Positions 26,693 to 35,914 of a stretch of DNA of 64,000 bases are shown piece by piece. Origin of the DNA: Bacteroides sedimenti. Lineage in GTDB: Bacteria > Bacteroidota > Bacteroidia > Bacteroidales > Bacteroidaceae. Positions within the stretch are counted from its first letter, which is position 1; each line of letters begins with the position of its first letter. The notes below the pieces were generated by a model, which made no database searches, was not told where the DNA came from, and saw nothing but the letters and a program-made list of their open reading frames with translations. Both the position numbers and the translations under genes were made by a program. The stretch spans positions 1,798,001 to 1,862,000 of the forward strand of contig NZ_AP028055.1 of NCBI RefSeq assembly GCF_040365225.1, written 5' to 3'.

Positions 26693-27175
26693 CTAGTTAT
26701 ATTTTTTGTATACTATATGGTAGTACTTAATTTCACCTATAGACTCTATTATATACAGATCTTTATGGAGTTCACATGAGATAAGGTAAATATATTCCTC
26801 TAACACATCATCATCAAACTGTAATAAACCCTTACGTTTTTCTTCCATCAAATATCTTATAATCAATATTTGTTGGTCACTTTCAAAAACGGCATATACA
26901 TCTTTGTTTTTAACAAAGATATAAGATCTTCCATCTTCCTGATATCTGCTAGAAAACTTGTATATACCAAATTCAACATTTACGTCATCGTTTCCAGTTA
27001 AGATTTCAGATAAAAAAATCATGTCTTTAAATTTATCTACATGATTACCTTTAACATCTAAAACTTTCTGAGAAATCAAAAATTTCCCTAACAAAGCATA
27101 AATGCTATCATTATTTGCTGAATAAACTGACATTGCAAACAATAACATTACTAATATAATTTTACATCTTTTCAT
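26693..27175 (-). CDS. Secreted protein, probable immunity partner of the Rhs remnant
   Basis: 160 residues with a signal peptide (about 1-19, cleaved after VYS). It belongs to no family I know, but it shares its layout with the 162-residue protein at 28890-29378: both have a central GxYKF segment, a YIL/YIFVKNxxVY strand, and a helical end that precedes IGxIKxxxIVY or IGQLKCNFIY. Its start overlaps by 14 bases the last codons of a shifted Rhs toxin frame, the arrangement typical of toxin-immunity pairs. A periplasmic immunity role is inferred from this overlap only. Confidence 0.6.
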   Translation of the reverse strand: MKRCKIILVMLLFAMSVYSANNDSIYALLGKFLISQKVLDVKGNHVDKFKDMIFLSEILTGNDDVNVEFGIYKFSSRYQEDGRSYIFVKNKDVYAVFESDQQILIIRYLMEEKRKGLLQFDDDVLEEYIYLISCELHKDLYIIESIGEIKYYHIVYKKYN

Positions 27176-27950
27176 ATCGAGGTGTGACTTTTCTCCAATT
27201 AATATCTATATATTGTAAAGGTCTATACATAATTATTGTTTGATAAAATATTTGCATTTCATTTATTTCTGCAACTTTTTCTGACGCATTATTATTTACA
27301 GTAACCTTACTTTGAGCATTACTTCACCAAGATTTTTAGAAGTACCATCCCAACATAGAGCGGCAGGAAATTCGGCGCCAATCAATCCGTACAACATTGC
27401 TTTACCATCTGGCGCCAACAACATACAATTCTCAATTTCTATAACATATGGTGTTGCATTAGATGACCACCCCGAACCTTCCGAGTGTGTTATCTCTTTA
27501 CCTTCTGCATCAACAATTTTTCTTTCATCTGGATCAATAAACCTTACTGGATTATTCAAGCAATAGGTATACGGTGAAATCGAATACTACTTCTCCGCCA
27601 ACGGATCGATCACACCCCATTTGCCAACGGCAGCATCATAATGCCGTGCAACGTAATCGTAGAGATTCAGCCCGTGCATGCAGTCCAGCTCCTTGCCATT
27701 ATACTTATACCTGTTATCAGAATTTTCAATCACTTCTCCAAATGTCATACCGAATGGGTAATAGTGATTGGTCTGCTCAATGGTTCCGCTCTGATTAAAC
27801 GTCACCCGGTAGTTACCCTAATGATTAATGACACGTTGGCGTTGTGCCATTCATCGTTATATAACCACCATTTGCCTGTATCCTGCTGAGAGTTCCGTTT
27901 TCATAGATCAAATTAGCCCCTATAATTAGGGTAATATCTCTCTTTATACA
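27162..27950 (-). pseudogene. Decayed Rhs-family toxin (core end plus C-terminal tip)
   Basis: Reading on the minus strand, LIYENGTLSRIQ (about 27925) runs into a stop; then GNYRVTFNQSGTIEQ, HYYPFGMTFGE and RYKYNGKELD with DPLAEK give the Rhs core, with an in-frame TAG where tyrosine is expected just after AEK. YSISPYTYCLNNPVRFIDPD ends the core. A tip region of about 75 residues then stops in one frame, and a shifted frame continues through NEMQIFYQTIIMYRP to the stop at 27162. Thus at least three lesions: a deletion or frameshift near 27820, the TAG near 27586, and a frameshift near 27310-27330. The upstream bulk of Rhs is missing. Confidence 0.8.
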
Positions 27951-28047
27951 CATCCATTCTTCTCTTCAGTCATTTATACATTCAGATATTTTTATATTCC
28001 TAAATTCATAGCAATTTTATGTAATGCTATAAATTTAGGAATAAACG

Positions 28048-28776
28048 CTAGTACTTTTTACGTTGAACAGATATTAATTTATCATTCTGAATATAATAGA
28101 CTGAACTATCTTTATAATAGTCATAAGTTGGCATTTGACAAAAGTTTGTGCAATTAAAAAGTAACATCATATTTAATGTGTCAGGAAACATAGCATATTT
28201 TAGTGTCAATATTTTATTTGATATATTTTTAAATCCACAAATCGAAATGCTATCAAAATCTGTTTTTCTAAGTTTAATTACGCCTTGTTTGTTTGTTAAG
28301 AGAAGGCCATATTTCAAAGAAGTTTTTTTTGCGACATTCTTCCTAAATCCTATCACTTCAAAGTTCTCTATCGGAAGTTGATTTTGATTTAAAATTTTAA
28401 GAACAAAAAATGGATTTTCATTCCCTTTTAATGAATAATTGACAATCATATTTAACTTATCTAGTGAGGTATAATTTAAAATTAAATAATTATTATATAT
28501 TTTCCATTTCCCTAATGAAAAATGTAGATGAGATTCACATCCGTTTCGTTTAAAAAAGGTAGAATCTTCATATAAGTCTATTTGTGTATAACAGAAACCA
28601 TTCTCCGAAAAAAAAGATCTCTTTAATTGTGACTTGACTTGCATTGTTTTATCTATAAATCCAAGTTCTTTACGAATATTTATTGAATTTGAAACTTCTT
28701 CATTCTTCTGGCTGCAACTCAAAGTGAGCAAAAACAACAACAAAATTAAAGTTAGTTTATTATTTATTCTGATCAT
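28048..28776 (-). CDS. Lipoprotein of unknown function in the Rhs island
   Basis: 242 residues from the ATG at 28776, chosen because it gives a lipoprotein signal (LTLILLLFLLTLSCSQ, lipobox cysteine at about 21); earlier in-frame methionines add no sensible sequence. A mid segment, HFSLGKWKIYNNYLILNY (about 85-102), has the G-x-W then L-x-L pattern of lipocalin-like barrels. The end is cysteine-containing (LFNCTNFCQMPTYDYY). No family recognised. It stands alone between the Rhs remnant and other secreted orphans. Confidence 0.6.
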   Translation of the reverse strand: MIRINNKLTLILLLFLLTLSCSQKNEEVSNSINIRKELGFIDKTMQVKSQLKRSFFSENGFCYTQIDLYEDSTFFKRNGCESHLHFSLGKWKIYNNYLILNYTSLDKLNMIVNYSLKGNENPFFVLKILNQNQLPIENFEVIGFRKNVAKKTSLKYGLLLTNKQGVIKLRKTDFDSISICGFKNISNKILTLKYAMFPDTLNMMLLFNCTNFCQMPTYDYYKDSSVYYIQNDKLISVQRKKY

Positions 28777-28889
28777 AACTTTAAGATTACATAAAATACA
28801 TTTATAGAGTGAAATTGGAATTGATAACTTAGAGCGGACACAGAGTAAAGTTATAAACTCCAAACATGCCCCTATGTTAGAAAATACAT

Positions 28890-29378
28890 TTACTCATTTC
28901 CATAAATAAAATTACACTTTAACTGGCCTATTTTAGTATATAGTACCTTCTCTTTAGAGTCTATCATCTCTTCCATACATTTTACAATAAAATTATCAGA
29001 TATAATTTTGGGATTATTCTTTTTTATTTCTAACAACCTCATCAAAACTCCATTCACATGTCTAATATTGTACACGTCATAAACATTATTGCACTTTATC
29101 AATATATAGTATCCAGTGCCTTGATGACCAATATATTCAAACTTGTAGACTCCAATATTTTCTTCAAAGGTAATATTTTTCTTTTTAGGATGAATTACAT
29201 CAATAATATTTATTAAAAATTTGGGATTAACATTCTCGTTTAAATAATCTTGAGAGGCCAATCCTTTTTTGAGTAAAAATTTGTATAAATCAAAATATAT
29301 TAAATCTGATTTATCACTAGAGTACAAATTAATAGAACTAAACAAAATAAGGTTTATTATTATTAGTTTCAAATTCAT
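28890..29378 (-). CDS. Secreted paralogue of the Rhs-linked partner protein
   Basis: 162 residues with a signal peptide (about 1-20, INLYSS). It resembles the 26693-27175 protein through most of its length: LYKFLLKKGLASQDY, then IGVYKFEYIGHQGTGYYILIKCNNVYDVY, then a helical segment and IGQLKCNFIYG at the end. The identity is low but collinear. No toxin sequence remains beside it. If the first protein is an immunity protein, this would be an orphan copy against a related toxin. Confidence 0.55.
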   Translation of the reverse strand: MNLKLIIINLILFSSINLYSSDKSDLIYFDLYKFLLKKGLASQDYLNENVNPKFLINIIDVIHPKKKNITFEENIGVYKFEYIGHQGTGYYILIKCNNVYDVYNIRHVNGVLMRLLEIKKNNPKIISDNFIVKCMEEMIDSKEKVLYTKIGQLKCNFIYGNE

Positions 29379-29462
29379 CTTTATATTTATATATTTTAAT
29401 ATATTTTACAAAACAACTCCGAATATATTTTCATTAAAATTGAATATTTATAATTTTTCCTT

Positions 29463-30188
29463 TTAATATGTTTTTTCCCAGATACTCCCTTTCCAAAACA
29501 ACTGATTTTTGTTTTTAATAAATATCAACTCCTTGTAATAAGGCTCAAATTCAAAAAAACATCTATCAAAATTAGGTAATGCAATTGTTAAATAGTTATA
29601 TTTCTCAATATCAATATATTCTTCGAAAATTTTAAAAGTCACCCGACCCCTATAAATGGTTGTGCCAGACACATCTGCATTTAGCCTAAAAATAATCAGA
29701 TTGTCATTATTTGTCATATAAAGATATGTTGATTTGGGTATAGCGATAAAAGTTTTGTCAGTTATTATATGTTTTTTATAGTTAAAACAAAGATCCAGCT
29801 CTACAGGATGAAAATCAGACGGGAAAATAACTTGAACATACAAACTATCCTGTGAGAATCTATTTTCCTTCATTATATTGTATTCGAACCCTTTTTGTTT
29901 TATATACTTATCTTCACTTGTTAATTCAAGTAGATTGTCGGCAACAAAAGACCATCTACCTTTTGAGGCATATTCACATTGCTCTACTACTGGAGTAAAT
30001 AATATTTTTGGCTTGTACAATGTGTAAGCACCGTCAGATTTAAGTTCTAACTTACCTGTACTCTTTTGTAATTTATATATTCCACATATATCATCACAAT
30101 TACTTGTTTGCTGCTTTTTTGTTGAGACACAACCAATCAACAGAAAGACCACTATTGATATGAATACTTTAATTTTCATTACTTTCAT
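29463..30188 (-). CDS. Lipoprotein with lipocalin-like pattern, unknown function
   Basis: 241 residues (or 238 from the methionine at 30179). A lipobox is present: FISIVVFLLIGCVSTKK. Then CGIYKLQKSTGKLELKSDGAYTLYKP and KGRWSFVADNLLELTSEDKY give the strand-turn pattern seen in lipocalin-like proteins that report G-x-W followed by L-x-L. The C-terminal half holds alternating strands rich in aromatic residues. No family is recognised. Same orientation and base composition as the other orphans of the island. Confidence 0.55.
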   Translation of the reverse strand: MKVMKIKVFISIVVFLLIGCVSTKKQQTSNCDDICGIYKLQKSTGKLELKSDGAYTLYKPKILFTPVVEQCEYASKGRWSFVADNLLELTSEDKYIKQKGFEYNIMKENRFSQDSLYVQVIFPSDFHPVELDLCFNYKKHIITDKTFIAIPKSTYLYMTNNDNLIIFRLNADVSGTTIYRGRVTFKIFEEYIDIEKYNYLTIALPNFDRCFFEFEPYYKELIFIKNKNQLFWKGSIWEKTY

Positions 30189-30329
30189 TTTTAATTTTGA
30201 AATTCCTGAAATGCCATTACTACATTGTTATTTTTTTAACAGACCAAGGCTGATTTGTTGAGTAAACAGGTCATTTTTACAAGCCGTTCTGCATCTCGCA
30301 AGAATTCTTTTAATGCTAGTAGGAAAATG

Positions 30330-30917
30330 TCAATCCATATTTTTCAATGCCACATTTATTAAATGAAAAAAATCGCTTAATATTTTCTCATATACTTTAT
30401 CCCCACCTATTCTTTTATTGAGAATACTTTTGAAATCGACATAATTATATTTTATCATAGACGTCCCTTCTTCTTTAAAATAAAGTTCATACCCTATCAG
30501 GTTAGCATAAATTTGCTCAACATTCTTATTTCTTTGAAAATACCCTAGCACATATACAGAACTGTTTAACATAATTCGTTGACAATAAACTCCTAACATT
30601 TCACTTAATGCCCCATCTGCTTTCATACATATCTGATTGAACAAATGAAAATAAAAAGCCTTTGCATGGCAAGAAGCACGCTCATTTGTTAATTCCTCCA
30701 ACAGATTTAATGTAAGTGAATCATCTGAAGGTTTAAAACAACCTTGATAATAACTCATAGCGTATTTATCAATTTCACTAGAATCCAAAACAGCCATCTT
30801 TTGAACCTCTGACAAGTTCTTCCAATAAAGATTTTCTTTACAAGATCTGGGCTGATTTGAAGATTCGCAGCTCACGCTAAAAAACAAAAGGAATAATATT
30901 AGTAAATGTTTTTTCAT
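30330..30917 (-). CDS. Putative lipoprotein, helical, unknown function
   Basis: 195 residues. The start KKHLLILFLLFFSVSCESS is a lipoprotein signal with cysteine at about residue 17. The mature part looks mainly alpha-helical (LNLLEELTNERASCHAKAFYFHLFNQI, VYEKILSDFFHLINVALKNMD). No family recognised. A short open stretch just downstream (about 30230-30330) may be a remnant of another gene but has no support. Confidence 0.55.
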   Translation of the reverse strand: MKKHLLILFLLFFSVSCESSNQPRSCKENLYWKNLSEVQKMAVLDSSEIDKYAMSYYQGCFKPSDDSLTLNLLEELTNERASCHAKAFYFHLFNQICMKADGALSEMLGVYCQRIMLNSSVYVLGYFQRNKNVEQIYANLIGYELYFKEEGTSMIKYNYVDFKSILNKRIGGDKVYEKILSDFFHLINVALKNMD

Positions 30918-30977
30918 TTTATTAAAGAAATATCAATAAGGTAACTTCCAAGATTTTAATCCACTATTTTTATGGCA

Positions 30978-31379
30978 CTACTTGCAATGTGAGATTTTCA
31001 TGATTTTGCAATCTCTTTTTCTAATTTCTATATATGGAGTGCCTCCTTTATCAGCATTCAGGCTACCTTCGATAATCCATATTCCATCTCTTAACTCCAC
31101 ACTATAAGGTCTAGATTGATAAATTCTCTGACCATAAATTGACAACAATATGATTTCTCCAATTTTTGCTGCATCCTCTTCGTTTGTAACAACATCATAC
31201 TTTTCAAAAAGATTGAAGTCGTCTTTGTTTTTTGAACGAAATTCAGCATAAGCAGAATCAACCTTAATCCAATCTTTAGAAATTGAGATATTCCCCTCTA
31301 CGTCAGATGTCTCTTTACTAGGATCTTTACGTGAAGAACTCATTAAAACAACAAATAATAAAACATGCATATATTTCAT
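30978..31379 (-). CDS. NTF2-fold immunity-type protein
   Basis: 133 residues. The segment AAKIGEIILLSIYGQRIYQSRPYSVELRDGIWIIEGSLN and the ending KGGTPYIEIRKRDCKIMKISHCK follow the pattern of the NTF2-fold immunity family (YbbC/YhhH type, the Imm-NTF2-2 group), known from polymorphic toxin loci including Rhs. The signal segment ends VVLMSSSRKDP, where a cysteine of a lipobox might have been; with serine it would be secreted but not lipidated. It is the clearest sequence-based sign that this island holds immunity genes. Confidence 0.65.
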   Translation of the reverse strand: MKYMHVLLFVVLMSSSRKDPSKETSDVEGNISISKDWIKVDSAYAEFRSKNKDDFNLFEKYDVVTNEEDAAKIGEIILLSIYGQRIYQSRPYSVELRDGIWIIEGSLNADKGGTPYIEIRKRDCKIMKISHCK

Positions 31380-31429
31380 AGTCTACGGGATAATAATATT
31401 AATTCAATGCACAATTGAATATTCTTCCA

Positions 31430-31840
31430 TTATTCATCATTCCAATGGGGCAATCTACTAATCACTGTATCAGTCTGATTATTGCTAATTTCTAATATTT
31501 GAATTGATTTATCATCACAAACTTGAAATATAAAATAATCATTTGTAAGCTTTAAAATATGAGCTTTATAATATCCAATAATAAGAGTTGAATCATTTAA
31601 ACAGCTCCAGTTATCAGGAAATATAACATCTTCATATCCATATTTATACCTTTTCCCTTTATAATATACATAGTACTCATAAAAACCATTTTTATGAAAA
31701 CAGAATCCTCGCAAGCTATTGTTTCTTGGAGAAATCTCATCCCAATATTTTACATCATTATTAGATATAAGAAACACTTGTTTCTTCTGATTATTACAAG
31801 AGCAAAGGCCAACTACTAATATTAATACATATAATCTCAT
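31430..31840 (-). CDS. Lipoprotein, unknown function
   Basis: 136 residues from the ATG at 31840, which yields MRLYVLILVVGLCSCNNQ, a lipoprotein signal; an earlier methionine adds twelve residues without purpose. A mid region, FPDNWSCLNDSTLIIGYYKAHILKLTNDYFIF, again shows W then L-x-I strands like the lipocalin-type neighbours. The end is polar. Unknown family; considered part of the orphan row. Confidence 0.55.
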   Translation of the reverse strand: MRLYVLILVVGLCSCNNQKKQVFLISNNDVKYWDEISPRNNSLRGFCFHKNGFYEYYVYYKGKRYKYGYEDVIFPDNWSCLNDSTLIIGYYKAHILKLTNDYFIFQVCDDKSIQILEISNNQTDTVISRLPHWNDE

Positions 31841-32004
31841 ATTATCTACTACTTTTTTAAAGAATTTGGTTAACACTATAATTATACATAAATCATTCTT
31901 TCAATTAATTGTTTAAAACATAAATATATAATCAAAAGGTTCATTTTTTTTAACTCGCTGTACTATCTGTTTATAAAACCGCCATAACAAAGGAAGCACA
32001 CAAC

Positions 32005-32601
32005 TCAACTGTAGATGTTATGAAATAGATATTTTATAATCTCATTATTATTTGTACTATTTACGCTTAAAGCCAAAGGCCGATTGCCTTTATTTGTTTT
32101 TTTTGTTAAATCAGCACCTTTCTGAACCAAAAGTTGAACTAACTCCAAATCATCACTTTCTGCAGCTACATGCAGAGGAGTAAAACCATCTTCATCCACA
32201 ACATTAACATCAGCTCCCTTTATAATCAAGAACTTCGCTATATCAAATTTATCTAATAAAATAGATAATAATAAAGGCGTTGTTCCATCTTTTGATTGTT
32301 TATTTATATCTATTTCATTATATTTACTTAAAATATCTTTCATACGTTTTAAGTTTCCTGAATAAACAATAGCGTGAACAATAGTTTCACCTAAATCATT
32401 TACTAAATTAAAATTTGCACCATTATCTAGGAAAAACTCATAGACGTTAGACTTATCGTAACTTATTGAATATAAGAGCAAGGTATCGTTATCTTCATCT
32501 TCAAATCTCTCATTAATGTCATACATTTTTTTGTTAGCAATGAGAAAGTTTAAATCATTACAACAGATAGCTTCTTTTAGATTCTCTTTGAAATCACTCA
32601 T
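32005..32601 (-). CDS. Ankyrin-repeat protein, possible immunity protein
   Basis: 198 residues without a signal peptide, built of about five ankyrin units. The clearest are NDTLLLYSISYDKSNVYEFFLDNGANFN, GTTPLLLSILLDKFDIAKFLIIKGADVN and GFTPLHVAAESDDLELVQLLVQKGADL. Ankyrin proteins are frequent as immunity proteins in polymorphic toxin loci, which suits this island, but ankyrin repeats bind many targets. Its ATG overlaps by four bases (ATGA) the stop of a short upstream open fragment, an arrangement also seen at the Rhs remnant. Confidence 0.75.
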   Translation of the reverse strand: MSDFKENLKEAICCNDLNFLIANKKMYDINERFEDEDNDTLLLYSISYDKSNVYEFFLDNGANFNLVNDLGETIVHAIVYSGNLKRMKDILSKYNEIDINKQSKDGTTPLLLSILLDKFDIAKFLIIKGADVNVVDEDGFTPLHVAAESDDLELVQLLVQKGADLTKKTNKGNRPLALSVNSTNNNEIIKYLFHNIYS

Positions 32602-32735
32602 ATTACATAATTTATTAATGTCTTTCGAAGCGAATCAATCATCACCACTCCCAAAGCAAGTTCATGATGTTGTGCGCTATAATTAAACCAATTAAATAAA
32701 AGTATTTTTTCTTCATCGGTATTATTTATTGAGTT
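32598..32735 (-). pseudogene. C-terminal remnant of an unknown gene before the ankyrin gene
   Basis: About 45 codons open on the minus strand without a start codon: NNTDEEKILLFNWFNYSAQHH and on to DSLRKTLINYVI, ending in a TGA that overlaps the ankyrin ATG. It looks protein-like (charged, helical) rather than random. It may be the tail of a lost toxin paired with the ankyrin protein. No family recognised. Confidence 0.3.
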
Positions 32736-32745
32736 TTAGGCATAT

Positions 32746-33348
32746 TTATTTTAATTGCTTACCTCTATTTCTATAATACAGCACTTCTTTTTCTGCCTGA
32801 AGGCTATCTAAGTAAAACCATTGATTCTTTGGAATCTTATAAATAACGCCAATTTCACATCTTGGTCTTCTTATTGGAGGACCACAAGGAAAATCATCAA
32901 AACAATATGAAACCCTTTTGATACTATCTGATTTATATATGGCATAGAACAATCTTTTTTTCGTTACAAACATAACGCAGGTATCTTTATAACCTTTTAT
33001 TGTGTCGGTAAAAAACGTAATATCATTTTTATCAATCGTTTCATACAAATCATCTTTCAGATTATAAATTGCAACTATTGTATTTCCAATTTTCGCATAT
33101 GCATCTACATATCCACTCGCATAGAAATCAGAAGCAAACACTTTCATTGCACAACCAATTTCACACCTATCTGGTCTATAAAATTGAATTGATAACAGCT
33201 TCTTTGATTTACCATTACTTTCCAATGAATCTTTAGCTTCTAATATAGCTTGAAGTAATGCTTTATTAAAAGGCTGAGACTTATTTTCTTTACAACTTCC
33301 CAAAAACATTGGTATTATTAAGATGAGAATAAGAACACGTTTTTTCAT
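32746..33348 (-). CDS. Cysteine-bearing lipoprotein, unknown function
   Basis: 200 residues. Lipoprotein signal VLILILIIPMFLGSCKENK (cysteine at about 19). The mature part has a repeated motif RPDRCEIGC / RPRCEIGVIY (about residues 59-66 and 162-171) and a CFDDFPCGPP segment, so several cysteines could pair in the periplasm. No family recognised. It is the first gene of the island read from the right-hand side. Confidence 0.55.
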   Translation of the reverse strand: MKKRVLILILIIPMFLGSCKENKSQPFNKALLQAILEAKDSLESNGKSKKLLSIQFYRPDRCEIGCAMKVFASDFYASGYVDAYAKIGNTIVAIYNLKDDLYETIDKNDITFFTDTIKGYKDTCVMFVTKKRLFYAIYKSDSIKRVSYCFDDFPCGPPIRRPRCEIGVIYKIPKNQWFYLDSLQAEKEVLYYRNRGKQLK

Positions 33349-33660
33349 AATAAATAGTTTATTAATTATTTGGCATTATTTATTAATAACTAGTACAATT
33401 TCTTTCTGAACGAATTAATGCTTACTACCTCTAAAAGGTATCAATATAAATCTAAGCCAAAAAGAGGTACTAAAGGAATTGATTTTCATAGCAAAGTCTT
33501 TCTCTTAGCTATCGTATTTAAAATGAATGGAAAATGTTGTGTATAAAATTATAGGAAAGCAGACAACCATTTTTCAACCACAAACATAACAATAAATTTA
33601 TTAAAATCACAACATTTCAACTGTTATAATATAATACTACCTCACAATTATTTTACTACT
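33349..33660. other. AT-rich gap between the immunity-like row and the VirE/HU unit
   Basis: No open frame of interest. TACCTCT (33426-33432) and AGAGGTA (33463-33469) could form a small hairpin. Nothing else is seen. Confidence 0.4.
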
Positions 33661-33702
33661 TCTCCCCCATCTCCCCATAAATTAAAAAAAATAAAGTAGC
33701 AC

Positions 33703-33808
33703 AAGTCACGCAAATCACGCAAAACGCTTACAAACAACTGAATAACAATAAAATACAAGTGCGCGACTTTACAGAAAAGTCACGCACTTTTTGCATAAAG
33801 TCACGCAC
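33703..33808. repeat. Left iteron block of the VirE/HU unit
   Basis: Tandem AAGTCACGC/AAATCACGC (33703-33720) and a third partial copy, then GTGCGCGACTTT (33759-33770) opposite AAAGTCACGCAC (33776-33787) as a small hairpin, then AAAGTCACGCAC again at 33797-33808. All are variants of the same AGTCACGCA word in both orientations. Confidence 0.75.
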
Positions 33809-33832
33809 CCGGGCAAGCGGCAACTGCGGACG

Positions 33833-35914
33833 TTATTCTATCTCCACCACCCTGTACACCATCCCGCGGTGTACGCGGCGGCACGAAAACTGTTTTTTCA
33901 GGGTGCGACCAAGCGTCATGGCAGTGGTACGGGTACAGTTGAAACGTGGATTTCGGGCAGTAATACGATCAAGTATTTCGCTGCAGGTAAGCTCTTCGGA
34001 CTCTTCATTGCCCCGTGGGCTGCGGAAATAGCTATGTATGGTTTCCACTTCGGGAATAACCTGCTGAAAACGGCTGTTGCTTTCGGTTATGTAGGCTTCC
34101 TCTTCGCGGGTAAACCAATAACGTTCCTGATTGCGGAGGGCTGCGACAGCCTGTGCATAAAGTTGCCGGTAATCAATCGGCTTTTGATAATCAATCACCC
34201 CATCTACTTCGATACAGATAAAACGCCTGCTACCGGTGGGGTCGGTAAGCGGGTCAAAATTATTACAAGTGGCGATAAACGTGGCGTATCTGCGCAGTTG
34301 CAGGGTGGCACTGCCGTGAGGCAGACGGGTTTGCACCACTGTTTTCTGCAGGATATGCTTGATAAACCCCTGATAGGAAGGACTGATGGAATCGAACTCG
34401 TCCATATTAATCAGGGCATAGCGATTCAGGGCAAGCTGAACGTCGCGCCGCTTACTGAAATCGACACTGTCGGTATAGTATTCCCGGAGTTCGGGTGGCA
34501 ACAGGTTCAGGCAGAAGGTGGACTTACCGCACCCCTGGTCGCCTACCAACAAAGGTAGCGTGCTGTTTGCATGATTGCGGTTAAGTTGTTGCCAATGCGC
34601 AACCATGGAGAGGAACCAGGTATAAAACAGATCGCGCCAGCGAGGATTGTTGCACGGCACGCGGTCGGCCAGCTCACGAATCCGGTCTTGCCCGTCCCAG
34701 CTACCCAGGTCGAGCAAGTACTCTTCGATGGGGTCGTACACCGGCACATGGTTGGACTCCACATACCGCTTCACATCGGCATCCCACACAGGCAGCCCTT
34801 CGGCCAACGCATTTATGCAGATACTGTTTCTTGCCTCTTTGTCAAGGAGGCGGAAGTCGAAATAAAACGATTTCACCTCCCGGTACTCCACATGCCCCTT
34901 CACCGTATTGCGCCGCATCTGGTATCTGCGTTGCATAAATTCTTCTATCTGAGCCACCAGGGTCATGGACGAAGGAATACAGGGCTTTTCTCCGAATTTA
35001 TCGGCCATCGTATATACATTCCGAAAGTTTGTGCGTATCACCAGTTCGTGTTTATGCATTTCGGAGTGCAGCAGAGTCCACTTCACCGCATCCTCTTCAG
35101 GGATGCCCGACCGATGGCAGTTTTCGGCCAGCCTGACCAGAAAAGGCATGGTGTCGTCTTTTTCCCAATCTATCTTACCTGTAGCATGGATGGCATCCCA
35201 CAATGACGTGTTGAACAGCGCCGAAATAATCTGACTCCGTTTTAGCCCGGGCAAGAGTCGCTGCAACGGGTCGTTCATCGCCTCCCTCCGCTCCTCGTAT
35301 GTTGGCTCGGGGGTAATGCTCAGGGGTTGTTCAATGCGGATGGATACCGCTTCGGGATTAAAGTAGAGCGCGGGGTCGTAGCTCATGCGGCAGCTATGGT
35401 CGAGCGATGGCTTTTTCAGCGCAATTTCGCGCTTCAATTGTGGCTGATACCAGTTTACTGCATCGCGATAAGCCTGCGCATGGAAGGTTTCGGCCATTCG
35501 TGTGGTTTGAGGCAAAGTGCCGTCTGTCAACGAAAAGGGAACAATGATTTTCACACTCTTATTGCTCGAGCCGATAAACGCCAGCAATGTTTGCGGCAGT
35601 CGGGATGCCTTTTCCCGTATTTGGGCGGCCTCGTTGTGTCCGGTCAGGTTGTTTACCTCCAGCGTAACCCAGCCGTTGTAGCAAGTCATCACCTGTTGTT
35701 CTCCCTTTCTGGTGAAAACTCCGCCGAATATCAGTCGGGGAACTTTGCCAATCAAGGGAATTGTGGCATCCGGATTGGCATACTTAAGCACATGTCGCAT
35801 GGTTGATACCGGTCTGCTTTTGGTCTCTGTCTTCATCCCCTCTATCGCAGCCTCCAGCCTGATGGTGCGTTGGGTCTCTTTCTTGCCGTCGTTACGGAAT
35901 TGTGTTATCTTCAT
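33833..35914 (-). CDS. VirE-domain primase/helicase-like protein
   Basis: 693 residues. The N-terminal part (about 30-160) resembles the VirE_N/BT4734 domain (MTCYNGWVTLEVNNL, VKIIVPF). The helicase part has Walker A LLVGDQGCGKST (about residue 455), Walker B ALINMDEFD and the sensor FIATCNNFDPLTDPTGSRRF, which is the D5/VirE type of P-loop. The C-terminal portion (about 610-690, PEVETIHSYFR, LTCSEILDRI) matches DUF3874. No classical primase zinc finger is seen. Such proteins are multicopy in Bacteroides and their role is unknown. The start overlaps the HU-like gene by 23 bases. Composition is richer in GC than the island beside it. Confidence 0.85.
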   Translation of the reverse strand: MKITQFRNDGKKETQRTIRLEAAIEGMKTETKSRPVSTMRHVLKYANPDATIPLIGKVPRLIFGGVFTRKGEQQVMTCYNGWVTLEVNNLTGHNEAAQIREKASRLPQTLLAFIGSSNKSVKIIVPFSLTDGTLPQTTRMAETFHAQAYRDAVNWYQPQLKREIALKKPSLDHSCRMSYDPALYFNPEAVSIRIEQPLSITPEPTYEERREAMNDPLQRLLPGLKRSQIISALFNTSLWDAIHATGKIDWEKDDTMPFLVRLAENCHRSGIPEEDAVKWTLLHSEMHKHELVIRTNFRNVYTMADKFGEKPCIPSSMTLVAQIEEFMQRRYQMRRNTVKGHVEYREVKSFYFDFRLLDKEARNSICINALAEGLPVWDADVKRYVESNHVPVYDPIEEYLLDLGSWDGQDRIRELADRVPCNNPRWRDLFYTWFLSMVAHWQQLNRNHANSTLPLLVGDQGCGKSTFCLNLLPPELREYYTDSVDFSKRRDVQLALNRYALINMDEFDSISPSYQGFIKHILQKTVVQTRLPHGSATLQLRRYATFIATCNNFDPLTDPTGSRRFICIEVDGVIDYQKPIDYRQLYAQAVAALRNQERYWFTREEEAYITESNSRFQQVIPEVETIHSYFRSPRGNEESEELTCSEILDRITARNPRFNCTRTTAMTLGRTLKKQFSCRRVHRGMVYRVVEIE

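Noticed and set aside
33791..35206. Long plus-strand frames opposite the VirE-type gene
   Set aside because: They mirror a well-conserved P-loop protein on the other strand, have no ribosome sites, and show no domain.
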